A stretch of DNA of 64,000 nucleotides from positions 524,434 through 588,433 of the forward strand of contig ML976691.1 in NCBI GenBank assembly GCA_010015655.1. The letters run 5' to 3'. Source of the stretch: Bimuria novae-zelandiae CBS 107.79 (Eukaryota; Ascomycota; Dothideomycetes; Pleosporales; Didymosphaeriaceae). Below, one piece after another: positions 11,622 to 21,098 of this stretch. The translations under genes and the position numbers were made by a program. A model generated the notes under the pieces. It was not told where the DNA came from. It saw only the letters and a list, made by a program, of their open reading frames with translations, and did not search any database. Numbering within the stretch: the first letter of the stretch is position 1; each line of letters starts with the position of its first letter.

Positions 11622-12559
11622 CTAGACACGCCAGAACTTGAATTGACAGTCCATGCCCTCCGGACGAAAAGCAATAGTATCCTGAAACATCATGCCCATA
11701 AAGAGCGTCTGCAGCCTATGCATAGTTATATCGTACCTCTCATTGTCCTTTTCGTCCTCTGGAGACTCAATCTTGATATGGAAACTATCCGGGTATTCGT
11801 CATAGACAGATACATCTCCACTGTCTGAACCATCTTCAGAGTCTTCCTCGTCTTCAACAGCGGGTCCGTCATCGGACCCGAATCTGGGCCGCTTCTTGCA
11901 GAGCGCCAGAGTCCAAAGACTAGCGGAGAGAATTTCCGTACCCAGAATTCCTCTATATTGAGTAGTGCCTGGAGAGAGACGCTCCTTTTCTTGAATGTCG
12001 GCGCACCTTGTATGTAGTAATAGATGGGGCAGTCGATCACCCCCGTTAGTATGCCATCTGGAAATGTCAGGGCGACAACGCTCAGCGGCCCAGAGCAGCG
12101 GATACAGGGTGCGAATATGGTGATATCGTTGAATTTTGGTAAGAGAATCGGAGCTGCCTCTTGGTTGATGAGGCGGCAAACGGCGAGTATTTGAATAGGC
12201 AATCCAGAGCTGATCAATTCCAGCCATTCCCAACCCGGCCATTCATCGTCTTCAGAATTGAAACCTATTGCTTTGTGTTCGTTCTCTGGATCTGCACCTT
12301 TGTCCATCTCTTCTTCGCTCTCAGACGCTAACGCAGCACTCTGCAGTCTTCGAAGATGTGATGGCTGAACGTGTGGCATTCCATTCTCTCGTACACCATG
12401 AGTCGGATTTCTGTGGGCAAATCGAGGAAACGAAGGTACAGGCAGGTCTTGAGGAAGGTCTGAGCAACTGTCGTCAGCGAAATAGCATCTTCAGCATGTT
12501 TTAGATTTACCAGTCGGCCACTGTAACGCCAAAAACGTGTCCCATAGTTTTTCGGCCAT
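11622..12559 (-). pseudogene. Frameshifted paralog of the F-box-like gene
   Basis: Exon 1 (12559-12511, MAEKLWDTFLALQ) matches the neighbour's MSDEFWETFAALQ and ends in a canonical donor, GTAAATC. After an intron of 43 or 51 bp, the F-box-like segment RFLDLPTEIRLMVYERM is read in one frame and stops soon after. The middle (WEWLELI, ILAVCRLINQEAAPILLPKF, near 12230-12120) matches the intact copy in a second frame. The C-terminal part (FHIKIESPEDE..., ending FKFWRV at 11622) matches in a third register. At least two frameshifts therefore separate homologous blocks, one near 12340 and one near 11880. An unusual splicing pattern could in principle rescue it, but I found no convincing donor-acceptor pairs. 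Confidence 0.7.
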
Positions 12560-13171
12560 ACTGCCGGTGATCTAGTCCTTTTCGATCAATCTCACTGGAG
12601 CTGTAAGTTCCAGTTTCTTTTCTTGTCGAGGCTGTCGAGTGCCGCCGATGTTCATATATGCAAGTGGCACGCCGGCTTCATATGTACGTGGCAGGTACGA
12701 TTGTTGGTGCGTTGTAATTGCACCACCTCCCTCTTACATACGTTGGATAGCAATGGATTTAGATTTATTCTTTGGCTGACACCTTCTATATAAACAATAT
12801 AGTAGCTGCGTGATTGGCCGCACGTAGCCTCGGTGACAAGCTTCAACGTGTCCCCAGGTGCGGCAGTCGTATTTGGAACAGTAACTCAACACTACCGCAC
12901 TTGCGTGCAATTCTCACAACTCCATCGCATATACGAAATTAGATAATAATGTATACCATATGGATAGCTGCACTACCCGGGCCCATCTCTACATCCAAAC
13001 CACAACGCCGCTGCCCGCACGCATCTGCATTGAAGCCAGGAGATATTGCGAAGAGTGGTCCCCGCAATCGGGTTCGACGCGTCAGAACAGGAACGCAGGA
13101 ATTTAATTTGAAATTCAGACTAATGCATCAACGATAGATCACATCTCCGTTGAAGTACGTTTTAAATCGTC
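12560..13171. other. Intergenic, no gene seen
   Basis: Separates the broken F-box-like gene from the end of the UstYa-like gene. No motif is recognised. Confidence 0.6.
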
Positions 13172-14055
13172 TCATTCTACTTCGATCCTCCCAGGGTGAG
13201 TATCCCCTGGCGGCTTAACCTTCGCCTCCCGATTCTTCGCCCAATTATGTATAACCTCAAAGTTTCTGCACTGCTTTGTCACCACGAAATCAGCATTGAA
13301 AGCCTGCTGTTCCTCGTTCCAAGTCGTCGTCATCACGCTTACATCGTCGTGACACAGCAGGGTCTGCCAGAGGTAGTTGAAGCAATGCTTGTCGTGCCAG
13401 CGACTGAGGTTGTCTGAGTCACCTTCGTCGTCGATAGGCTTGGAGAGATTGTAGAATTTTTTACAGATGCGGTTCTGAGGCGGGAGATTAGCACTGCTTG
13501 CTACGACATGGGATTAAAAGAAGAGTGAGGTGTTGACTTACTAAGCAATGCAGTTGATGAAAGACCTCCAGAACCCCTGCGTACCCTTTCTCTCCACCGT
13601 ACAAGCGCGCCGTGTCTTGGGGCAGTCGTGAGGCTTCTTCATCACTCAGCCGTATTTCGCCTACGTCGAGAACGTCTCCCCAATGGGCGGAAGTTGTGGG
13701 GCTGAGGGGCGTGAAGCTGTCGGTAACGAGGCCTTTGATGTTGTCGACGGAACTGTTGAAGGTTCGGCTCTCCCAGACGATCGGTGGGTTCAGAAGCGTA
13801 TCTGTGAGTATTAGCTAGAGACTGGAAACGAACAGGAGGAGCACTACCATCAAAACAATCCGTTCGCGATGTCTTTGATCGAGGAACAGCAGCCGTTGCT
13901 TGATGCAAGGTGACCACAAGAATAATCATCAAAATTGCATTGCCGGTCAACAGTGATATCAATGTTCTGTCTCGGCATGACCTCGGCTTAGCCACTTCTT
14001 CCTTTCCGTACTCGTAAGTGAGCGGCGTGCTCTCCTCGAAACTTGAGGAACTCAT
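13172..14055 (-). CDS. UstYa-family (DUF3328) oxidase-like protein
   Basis: Three exons: 14055-13848, 13801-13542 and 13474-13172, with GT-AG introns of 46 and 67 bp in phase, giving 256 residues. The N-terminus MSSSSFEESTPLTYEYGKEE is followed by one membrane span (about residues 35-57, LISLLTGNAILMIILVV). It then has NPPIVWESRTFN, a VFHQLHCL motif that ends exon 2, and WHDKHCFNYLWQTLLCHDD. The pair HxxHC and HC..YL.Q...CHDD is the diagnostic UstYa signature. In ustiloxin, asperipin, phomopsin and cyclochlorotine clusters, UstYa proteins oxidatively cyclise or modify ribosomal precursor peptides, with the His/Cys motifs thought to bind metal. It is transcribed away from the repeat-peptide gene 714 bp away, the usual pairing for a RiPP cluster. 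All key motif residues are present, so the enzyme gene looks intact. Confidence 0.92.
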
Positions 14056-14768
14056 GAAAACTATGATTTGGAGTGTTGGGAATATGTTTTCGGAGTCGAA
14101 TAGATAGTTCATAAAGACACTGCCGAAGCGCTTGCGGGAATCTGGGGCCGTTAGCATCCAAAAGTCGAACGGCGGTAGGTTTGCTCAATACCCTCAATTC
14201 GTTTGTTGTATAGAGCAATAACATCGTCCAATAATAAGGCGGTCCGAATAGTTGGTGGAGTAAGCTGACTGAATCTTCAGCTCGCCCCCATTCAATTTAG
14301 ATACAATATTTCCTCTTGCAGAAGCATCTGCTGAGATCCGCACTACCATTTTATACTTCAACTCATCCTGTCGCCTTTCACGTTAGATATAACGACTGCT
14401 ATACCACATGAGCTGAAAATATTTCCTATTGCGCCTTACTTATTCAGATTTACCCTTTGGGTCTGAACGCAGTATGACTCCTCTCCGGGCGATTGGGCTC
14501 ATGTTTGTTGCCTTCTGTATACAACCCTCGAAAGCTTGTTGGACAATGAGACAGAGCCCAAATACCCCCAACCAGCTGAATCGTTCCCGTTCATACATTC
14601 ATCAACATACGGTAGTAAACTGCGAAGATGTCCCGCGCGGGAACACTCCCCATGAACCCACAAAATGTGAGCATATAAGAACATTCCTCTTAAACCATCT
14701 TCTATCAATCCATAAAGTCCTCACAACCTCATTACTCCCAAGGTTATCTCCACTTACACCCTCCCAAC
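14056..14768. promoter_or_regulatory. Shared divergent promoter of the RiPP pair
   Basis: 713 bp between the start codons of the UstYa-like gene (minus) and the precursor gene (plus). A TATA-like catataag sits at 14672-14679, about 95 bp before the precursor ATG, with pyrimidine-rich sequence after it. A divergent layout of this kind would allow joint control. No specific factor site could be identified. Confidence 0.55.
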
Positions 14769-15379
14769 ATGAAGTTCACCACCTTCTTCATCGTCGCAGC
14801 CGCGACCTTCAACCTCGCGCTCGGCGCCCCTATCGCATCGGAAAAATCCCGCGCCGTCGTCGCCAAAAAAGTCGCCAACAACCCCTACCTTGTCCGCAAG
14901 GCCTCTGCCGCTTCCTAGCCCGCTGCTGCCGCCGCCGAAGAAGTTGCCCTGGGCAAGCTCTACGAGTACAAAGATGACCCTTGGGTCCGGTCCGAGGGCT
15001 CAGCCAAGCACTACGAATTCAAAGACGACCCCTGGGTACGCTCGGAGAGCCTGGGCAAGCGCTACGAATACAAAGACGACCTTTGGGTGCGTTCGGAAGG
15101 CGTGGCTAAGCGCTACGAGTACAAAGACGATCCGTGGGTACGCTCGGAGGGCCCAGCCAAGCGCTACGAATATAAAGACGATCCCTGGGTCCGGTCCGAG
15201 GGCGTGGCTAAACGGTACATACACTTTCCCATAGCAATAGAAGGCCACCGTAGTGCGAGCTTAAAATCTGACGATGCGCTAGGTACGAGAACAAGGACAC
15301 TCCGGCTGTGAGTGCGGAAGATCTTGTGCTGCGGGCTGAGAAGAGAGGTCTCTCTGCGTTGCTGCTGGGGCTGCTCTAG
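14769..15379 (+). pseudogene. KR-repeat RiPP precursor, interrupted by an in-frame TAG
   Basis: ATG at 14769 opens a signal peptide (MKFTTFFIVAAATFNLALG) and a leader, then TAG at 14916-14918 (codon 50). The same frame continues open through an Ala/Glu spacer into five 17-residue (51-bp) tandem units: 14961-15011, 15012-15062, 15063-15113, 15114-15164 and 15165-15215. Each is built on YEYKDDPWVRSEG, and all but the first end in KR. A 68-bp intron (15215-15282, donor GTACAT, branch CTGAC) splits the last KR site in phase. Exon 2 (15283-15379) adds a divergent sixth unit (YENKDTP) and a hydrophobic tail. Signal peptide, kexin-type KR sites and Tyr-initial repeats beside a UstYa gene are the features of UstA-type precursors. 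As written, only a 49-residue leader would be made unless the stop is read through or is a sequence error. I found no plausible intron removing it: no good donor and no branch site. Confidence 0.85.
14961..15215 (+). repeat. 51-bp tandem repeats encoding the candidate core peptide
   Basis: Five in-frame units. The invariant part at protein level is the Tyr start, Lys-Asp-Asp, Trp-Val-Arg-Ser-Glu and the Lys before the cut site. Variation is mostly at third codon positions and in the spacer (GSA, SLG, GVA, GPA, GVA), as expected if the peptide is under selection. Unit 1 ends in KH instead of KR, so it may not be separated from unit 2. Unit 2 has Phe for the second Tyr and unit 3 has Leu for Pro. 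Confidence 0.9.
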
Positions 15380-16580
15380 GTACTGGAATCCTGCCATGCT
15401 ATCGAGGCGTGGATGAGATTGGCGTGAGGGGGCGGAAGATGGGACGGGCGGTCTTTGTTGTGTTTTAAATCATCTCCTATGCTCTATGTGTTTACAGTCT
15501 CTACTATGGATTAGCTTAATCTCGATGTAAATGTCTTTGATTGAAATGCAGCTATATCTCAAGCACACGTAAGGAGCGGTGCCATTAGCAGGCACAAGCC
15601 AAAATGACCATCACAGTGTTCATACCATGCAATGTAGACGTATCCAAGATTTGCCCTGCGGCCAGAATGCATTATTTTCTATGGTGGTTTATCATCTTCC
15701 GCTGCACCCAATGCACGAACCAATACCAGAAGATGGGAACCGATTCAAAGTTCAACCTGCTCTGAACAATATGAAATTGTAGTGCCTACCTCGCTGACTG
15801 CTGTTTATTAGCTACGGTAGGTTTTGGGTCAGGTTTTTGGGCAACTCACCGAGCGATGTCCGAAAGGCTAAGACAGCTCATTTTGAGAAAGCTTGTCCTG
15901 TGACAGCAGCGTAGTCATCATAATCTTCTTGAAAATGCCTTCGCCATGCCCTTCGTCATCAATGTCATCGTAGTCCCCACTATCATGGCCCTGATACTCG
16001 CTCTGGTCTTCCGCCTCAGACCTGCCCTTCGTTATACTCATGCTCCTCATCTTCGTCTTCCGTGTTCTCCTCGTCACTGAGTTAGTCAAACCCTATGGCC
16101 CTTGAGCAAATGGCTTACCAACATGCAGCCGCAGTGGCTCGAGGTTCTGCCAGAGGCCGCCTTCTATCTTGCCTCGTGAAGCAGTAGGCTTAGCTTCGTG
16201 AGTGAGGTTAAGTGTAAAGAACAGAGAGAGCTCGAAGGTGCTGATGGGGGCAACTATATAAACATATTGGTGTTTGCGCTAAGCCAAAAAGAGCATCGCA
16301 GTGAAATAGAGAAGGAGCTGGTCAAGCAGACGGTTCAACCAAGGCAAATGCCGGCAGAGAGTTTGGCGCCTATGCTGACGGGTTGCACGGAGGCCCATTG
16401 CGAAGTTCCGGTTCTATTCTCCTCGTGCAAATTGGTGGCTCAAGCACACGGTACACGAAGAAAAAGCGAAAGTACATCCTTTTAAATCTGTTCGAAGTGC
16501 ATTCGTACACTTCAAAAACTTTTTTCTACCAATATTATCGGGTTGGGATCCTGTGTGGGCTGACCCACTCTAGACATGGT
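15380..16580. other. Intergenic with a possible gene remnant
   Basis: On the minus strand an open stretch near 16250-16110 (GGLWQNLEPLRLH) is followed by a GTAAGC...CTAACTCAG intron-like segment (about 16116-16077) and an acidic frame ending at 15868 (EYQGHDSGDYDDIDDEG). It has no start context or family match that I recognise, so it is not called a gene. The rest shows nothing. Confidence 0.4.
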
Positions 16581-18165
16581 TTACATGTTGAAGCGCGTCC
16601 TCTCCTTCTCCGCATGAGCCTTCCACTTCCATTCTTGGCCGCTCTTCCATTGGATCCCTTTGTCGATTCTCCTCAACTTCAGAGTAGCCCTTGGTCCTAT
16701 TTCCTGCATGCCCACGCGAATGTCTTCTACGCCTGCCACGGGCTTGCCGTCTGTCCCTACAACGCTTTTTTCTGATGCCCTCTTGTCGCGGAATACGTAA
16801 CGATGTCTTCGTAGGAAGATGTAGTCTCTTTGATTGTGCAGAGTCACGGCTGTCCGACCTTGAAGTTCCGGTTGGGCAGGGAATCTAGCAGTACGTAAGG
16901 ATAGGTTCGTGAAACAACAGACTTTGCAGTATAACTTACAGCCCTTTGAACAAATGCGCGGTCAACAGACCTAACGGCGTTCGAAAACCGTTCAGTACGA
17001 GCTCAGGATTGAATCCTTGGTCCGTGCCGTGACCCGGTAGCTTCTTGCCTTCTACCCAGTTGCTGATAGAAAAGTGGAAATGCGGGCCAGCAGGTAACAA
17101 TATTATATCTAGACCGTCCGGCTTCTTTTCGTGCATAGCCTGCATCAGGACGACGAGAGCAGAAAAGTCGCGATTGGTGGCGTATTGCGCGATCTCACGA
17201 ACTGAATACTTGTGCGCATGTGCGTGTTTTGTTCGTCGAATGTACGTGCTATTGGGGAACAGCGTCGTCAAGATCTTGGCTTCATTGTGGAGCGTGCTAT
17301 TGATGGAAGTTGTGACGAGGATCTTTGGGTTTTCCACAGGGCTGAAGACAGCCGGGAACTTCTGCTTCAAGAAATCAGGAGACATGTCCATGTTGGTCGC
17401 GGCGGTTGCTGCGGTTGCGGCAGTCGCTGCGGTCGCGGTAGAGATGGCAGGGCTTGCGGCACGTTTTGACGACTTCCGTTGTGACTTCGCGGGTGCATCG
17501 CTGCCCGACAAATCATCCTCGTCGTCACCCTCTTTTGAATCTGAGTCTTCCAGCATGCTGTCTGCCTCATCATCGAGCTCCTCTTCTCCTGCCTCGTCTC
17601 CTTCGCCGCCTCCTTCTGCGTCACGCCTCTTGAGCTTATCTAGCAAGCCCTCCTCGCCATTTTCGCCCCGCTCAGCAGCCTCTTCTTCGAGTTTCCTCTT
17701 CTTCGCCAGGCGCTCCACGTCTATTGCCCAGCCTAGGGCATCATCCTCGTCGCCTGCGCGTTCTTCATCCCAAGTTCGCTTGCCGTCGATAGTTTGCGGT
17801 ACGTTGCGCGCATGTCGCTCTTCTCGTAACGACGGGTTCTTGGCTTCTTCGCGCTTGCGTTTGAAGCGTTCGTCTCGTTTGGCGGATTCTTTGGCTTTCT
17901 TGATGGCGAGATGGGTCTCTTGACGGCGGAGCTTGTTCTTCGGTTTGAAGCCAGTGGGCGCTGGAGTTTTGGAGAAAGCCATTTCGGGTGAGAGACCCTT
18001 GACAGGAACAATTCGTTGGGGCGGGAAGGTAAGTGTTCGCGTGTTTCTCTGTTCGTCAGTAACTTTTCGGTGGGCCCGGAGCGGAAGCTCATTTCTCCGG
18101 CGAGACTGGGCGTCTGGAGTTTTGTCACACTTTCGCAGAGTCACCACGTTGTGTTTGGGCGCCAA
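16581..18165 (-). CDS. RPF1: Ribosome production factor 1 (Brix domain)
   Basis: Two exons, 18165-16940 and 16884-16581, joined across a 55-bp intron (GTAAGT, phase 2), giving about 509 residues. The first half is charged and low in complexity (Lys/Arg/Glu blocks, an acidic tract around residues 175-215, then an Ala-Thr run). The second half is the Brix fold: ILVTTSINSTLH, FPNSTYIRR, LLPAGPHFHFSISNW, then in exon 2 TLHNQRDYIFLRRHRYVF and EIGPRATLKLRRIDKG near the end. RPF1 is a nucleolar factor that binds rRNA during assembly of the large ribosomal subunit. The yeast protein is shorter (about 295 residues); the extra length is the disordered N-terminus. It shares a very short divergent promoter with the glycyl-tRNA synthetase gene. 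Confidence 0.93.
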
Positions 18166-18233
18166 TCTGTAATATATTGTATCAGTATTTCATTGAGTCA
18201 TCGCTCCTTCCTTTTAAGGAGGAGGCCGTGTGT
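18166..18233. promoter_or_regulatory. Compact divergent promoter RPF1/GRS1
   Basis: Only 68 bp separate the RPF1 ATG from the upstream (organellar-form) ATG of GRS1, and 251 bp from the downstream GRS1 ATG. Both genes serve translation, so common control is plausible. The segment contains ttgtatcagtatttcattgag and no obvious TATA element. Confidence 0.5.
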
Positions 18234-20644
18234 ATGCGCCCGCTCTCGAAAGCGTTGCGCGCCATTTGCTTCTCCTCTCTTCGTGCATCACCCTTATTTT
18301 CTGGAACTGCCCCACCTTCCCTCATTCGCCGGAGCTTCAGCGCGACACAACCCCACCAACGTTTTGAAGTACCCGTGCGGAAGCAGCAACACCAGCAGCA
18401 GCAGCAGTCCAGCATCATGGCGCCTGAAATGACGACGCTGAAAGGCAAGCCCTTTGACAGGGCTTCGCTCGAGTCTCTTATGCGGGCAAGTGCGCCTGCC
18501 GTCTGCAGTTGCGGGGAGTCATACATACTGACAGTTTGCAGCGCCGCATGTTCTATACCCCCTCGTTCGATATCTATGGCGGCGTTTCCGGTCTATACGA
18601 TTACGGGCCTCCAGGCAGTGCCCTGACGAACAATATCATCGATGTGTGGAGGAAGCACTTCGTCCTACGGGAAAACATGCTAGAAGGTGAAGCAAGCGCA
18701 CGCGACATGGCGAGGAACACGCTCTAACATGCGGCAGTTGACTGCACCATGTTGACCCCGCACGACGTTCTCAAGACCTCTGGCCACGTGGACAAGTTCG
18801 CCGACTGGATGTGTAAGGACCCCAACACCGGCGAGATCTTCCGCGCAGACCATCTCGTCGAGGCCGTGCTCGAAGCGAGGCTCAAGGGTGACAAAGAGGC
18901 GCGCGGCGAGAAGGTCGAGGTGGAGGAGGAGGACCCCAAGAAGAAGAAAAAGAAGGTCAAGAACATCACGATAGTGAAGCTGGACGATGCGGCTGTACAA
19001 GAATACCAGGAGGTGCTCAACAAGATTGACAACTACAACGGCGAAGAGCTCGGCCTTCTCATGAAGAAGTACGACATCCGCAACCCCGCAAACAACAACG
19101 AGTTGACGCCCCCTGTGGCCTTCAACCTCATGTTCCAGACTGCGATTGGCCCATCCTCGAACCTCCCCGGCTACCTTCGGCCTGAAACCGCCCAGGGCCA
19201 GTTCCTGAACTTTGCGAAGCTCCTTGATTTCAACCAGCAACAGATGCCCTTTGCCTCGGCGTCCATCGGCAAATCCTTCCGCAATGAGATCTCTCCGCGT
19301 CAGGGCTTGCTGCGAGTGCGAGAATTTCTGATGGCAGAGATTGAACACTTTGTGGATCCCGAGGGCGGTAAGAAGCATCCTCACTTCGATGAGGTCAAGG
19401 ACGTCGAGCTTGAGCTTCTCAACCGGGAGGTGCAGCTAGAGGGCAAAGCTGAGGTCGAGACCACAACCATCGGCAAGGCCGTCGAGACTGGCCTTGTCGA
19501 CAACGAGACGCTGGGCTACTTCCTCGCGCGCATCCAGCTCTTCCTCCTCAAGATCGGCATCGACCCAAAGAAGATCCGGTTCAGGCAGCACATGGCGAAC
19601 GAGATGGCACATTACGCAGCAGACTGCTGGGACGCTGAACTGTTGACGTCCTATGGTTGGATTGAGTGTGTGGGCTGTGCCGATCGTAGCGCATACGATC
19701 TGTCTGTGCACATGAAGAAGACCGGCGCTCCTCTCGTCGTACGAGAACCTCGCAAGGAGCCATTGAGGATCGAGGAGTGGCAATGCGAGCTAGACAAGAA
19801 GAAATTCGGTCCCAAGTTTAAGAAGGACGGCAAGACCGTGGAAGCTGCGATCGAAGCCCTCTCTCAAGATCTCCGCGAGAAGCTTTCGTTGGATATGGAG
19901 AAGGAAGGCAAGATTGTCATTGACGTGGCTGGCGTCGGTGACGGCAAGGTCGAGGTGCCCAAGGAACTGATCACGATCGAGAAGCGGACGCGCGTGGAGA
20001 ATGTTAGGGAATACACACCCAACGTTATCGAGCCGTCCTTTGGTATTGGCCGCATTTTCTATGTAAGCATAAGCCTTGCACTCACTCCTTTTTACGACAC
20101 CCACTAACCAGTGTTCTAGGCTCTGTGCGAACACTCTTACTGGACGCGCGAGCAGGACGAAGCGCGTGGTGTGCTGTCCTTCCCTCCCACAGTTGCCCCG
20201 ACAAAGGTCCTCATTGTACCTTTGAGCTCGCACACTGACTTCAAGCCCTTCGTCCGTAAACTGAGCAACAGCCTTCAGGACATTGGTGTCTCCAGCAGAG
20301 TCGATGACTCCGGTGCTTCCATCGGCAAGCGTTACTCGCGGAACGATGAGCTCGGTACGCCTCTGGGCATCACCATCGACGTAAGTCTTTCCTAGCGCTG
20401 CTAGTCATTGATATCTGCGCCGACCCGGCGAATGGATCTCGTCGCTTGTACACAAGCTTACATGCCATAGTTCCAATCCGTCAAAGACAACACCTTCACA
20501 CTGCGAGATCGCGACTCAACAGAGCAAGTGCGCGCCAGTTTGGACGACATCTGCTCGGCTATCTCCAGCCTCGTCACTGGCCGGGAAAAGTGGGCTGATA
20601 TCTCGGCGCGGCTGCCCAAGTTCGAAGGCCAGGAGGTGGATTAG
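18234..20644 (+). CDS. GRS1: Glycyl-tRNA synthetase, cytosolic and mitochondrial
   Basis: Five exons: 18234-18485, 18542-18686, 18738-20062, 20120-20380 and 20471-20644, giving 718 residues from the first ATG or 657 from the in-frame ATG at 18417 ([10 protein letters not shown]). This is a class II aminoacyl-tRNA synthetase that charges tRNA-Gly. It shows [27 protein letters not shown], motif 2 ([17 protein letters not shown]), motif 3 region ([11 protein letters not shown]) and a C-terminal anticodon-binding domain ([11 protein letters not shown]). The N-terminal extension [20 protein letters not shown]...RRSFSATQ is Arg/Ser-rich, free of acidic residues and ends in a processing-like RRSFS, so it reads as a mitochondrial targeting peptide. 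One gene may thus supply both compartments through two starts. The first intron (18486-18541) uses a GC donor (GCAAGT). Confidence 0.96.
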
Positions 20645-21098
20645 ACGGCATTTCAGGCGGCAGTCCCGATTATTCACGTGGCCGACGCGATCTATCAAGA
20701 TGATGAAGGGTATGAAATCGCATTCGTAGATGTAAAAGTACTAGGGGCGCGGATCTGAAGTACTGTATTGAAGGCACACGTAGACAAAATACAGGCTGAC
20801 CGCGGTCCGGTTTCTGACACGGCAAGGTGTTAGATTAAATAAAGGTTGCCACTAGGCGAATTGTCCTCAACGCTCGATCAAACTTTAAGTGTCATTTTTC
20901 ATCAGCTGCCGATATAAGTATCATAATTTTGCGTCAACACATACATACAATAAGCGCAGCCGAAACCTCCCATACAATCAAGAAGCCTCCCACCCTATGC
21001 AACAAACCCGCCAAAACGCACCCCAATACAACGAGCCTCGCTCAGATGTACATTCTCCCTCTCTCTTCCGCTCCCACACCTCCCCCGTTATTCCTTCC
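20645..21098. other. Convergent 3' region between GRS1 and the methyltransferase
   Basis: 454 bp. It contains an AATAAA-like element (attaaataaagg near 20834) suited to 3' end formation. Nothing else is seen. Confidence 0.5.

Noticed and set aside
14429..14977. 182-residue + frame running over the RiPP precursor leader
   Set aside because: It is a different register of the precursor region; its Arg/Pro-rich end is the out-of-frame reading of the leader and spacer.
15868..16250. Possible spliced acidic gene on the minus strand
   Set aside because: An intron-like segment is present but there is no convincing start, family match or downstream exon; kept only as a remnant note.
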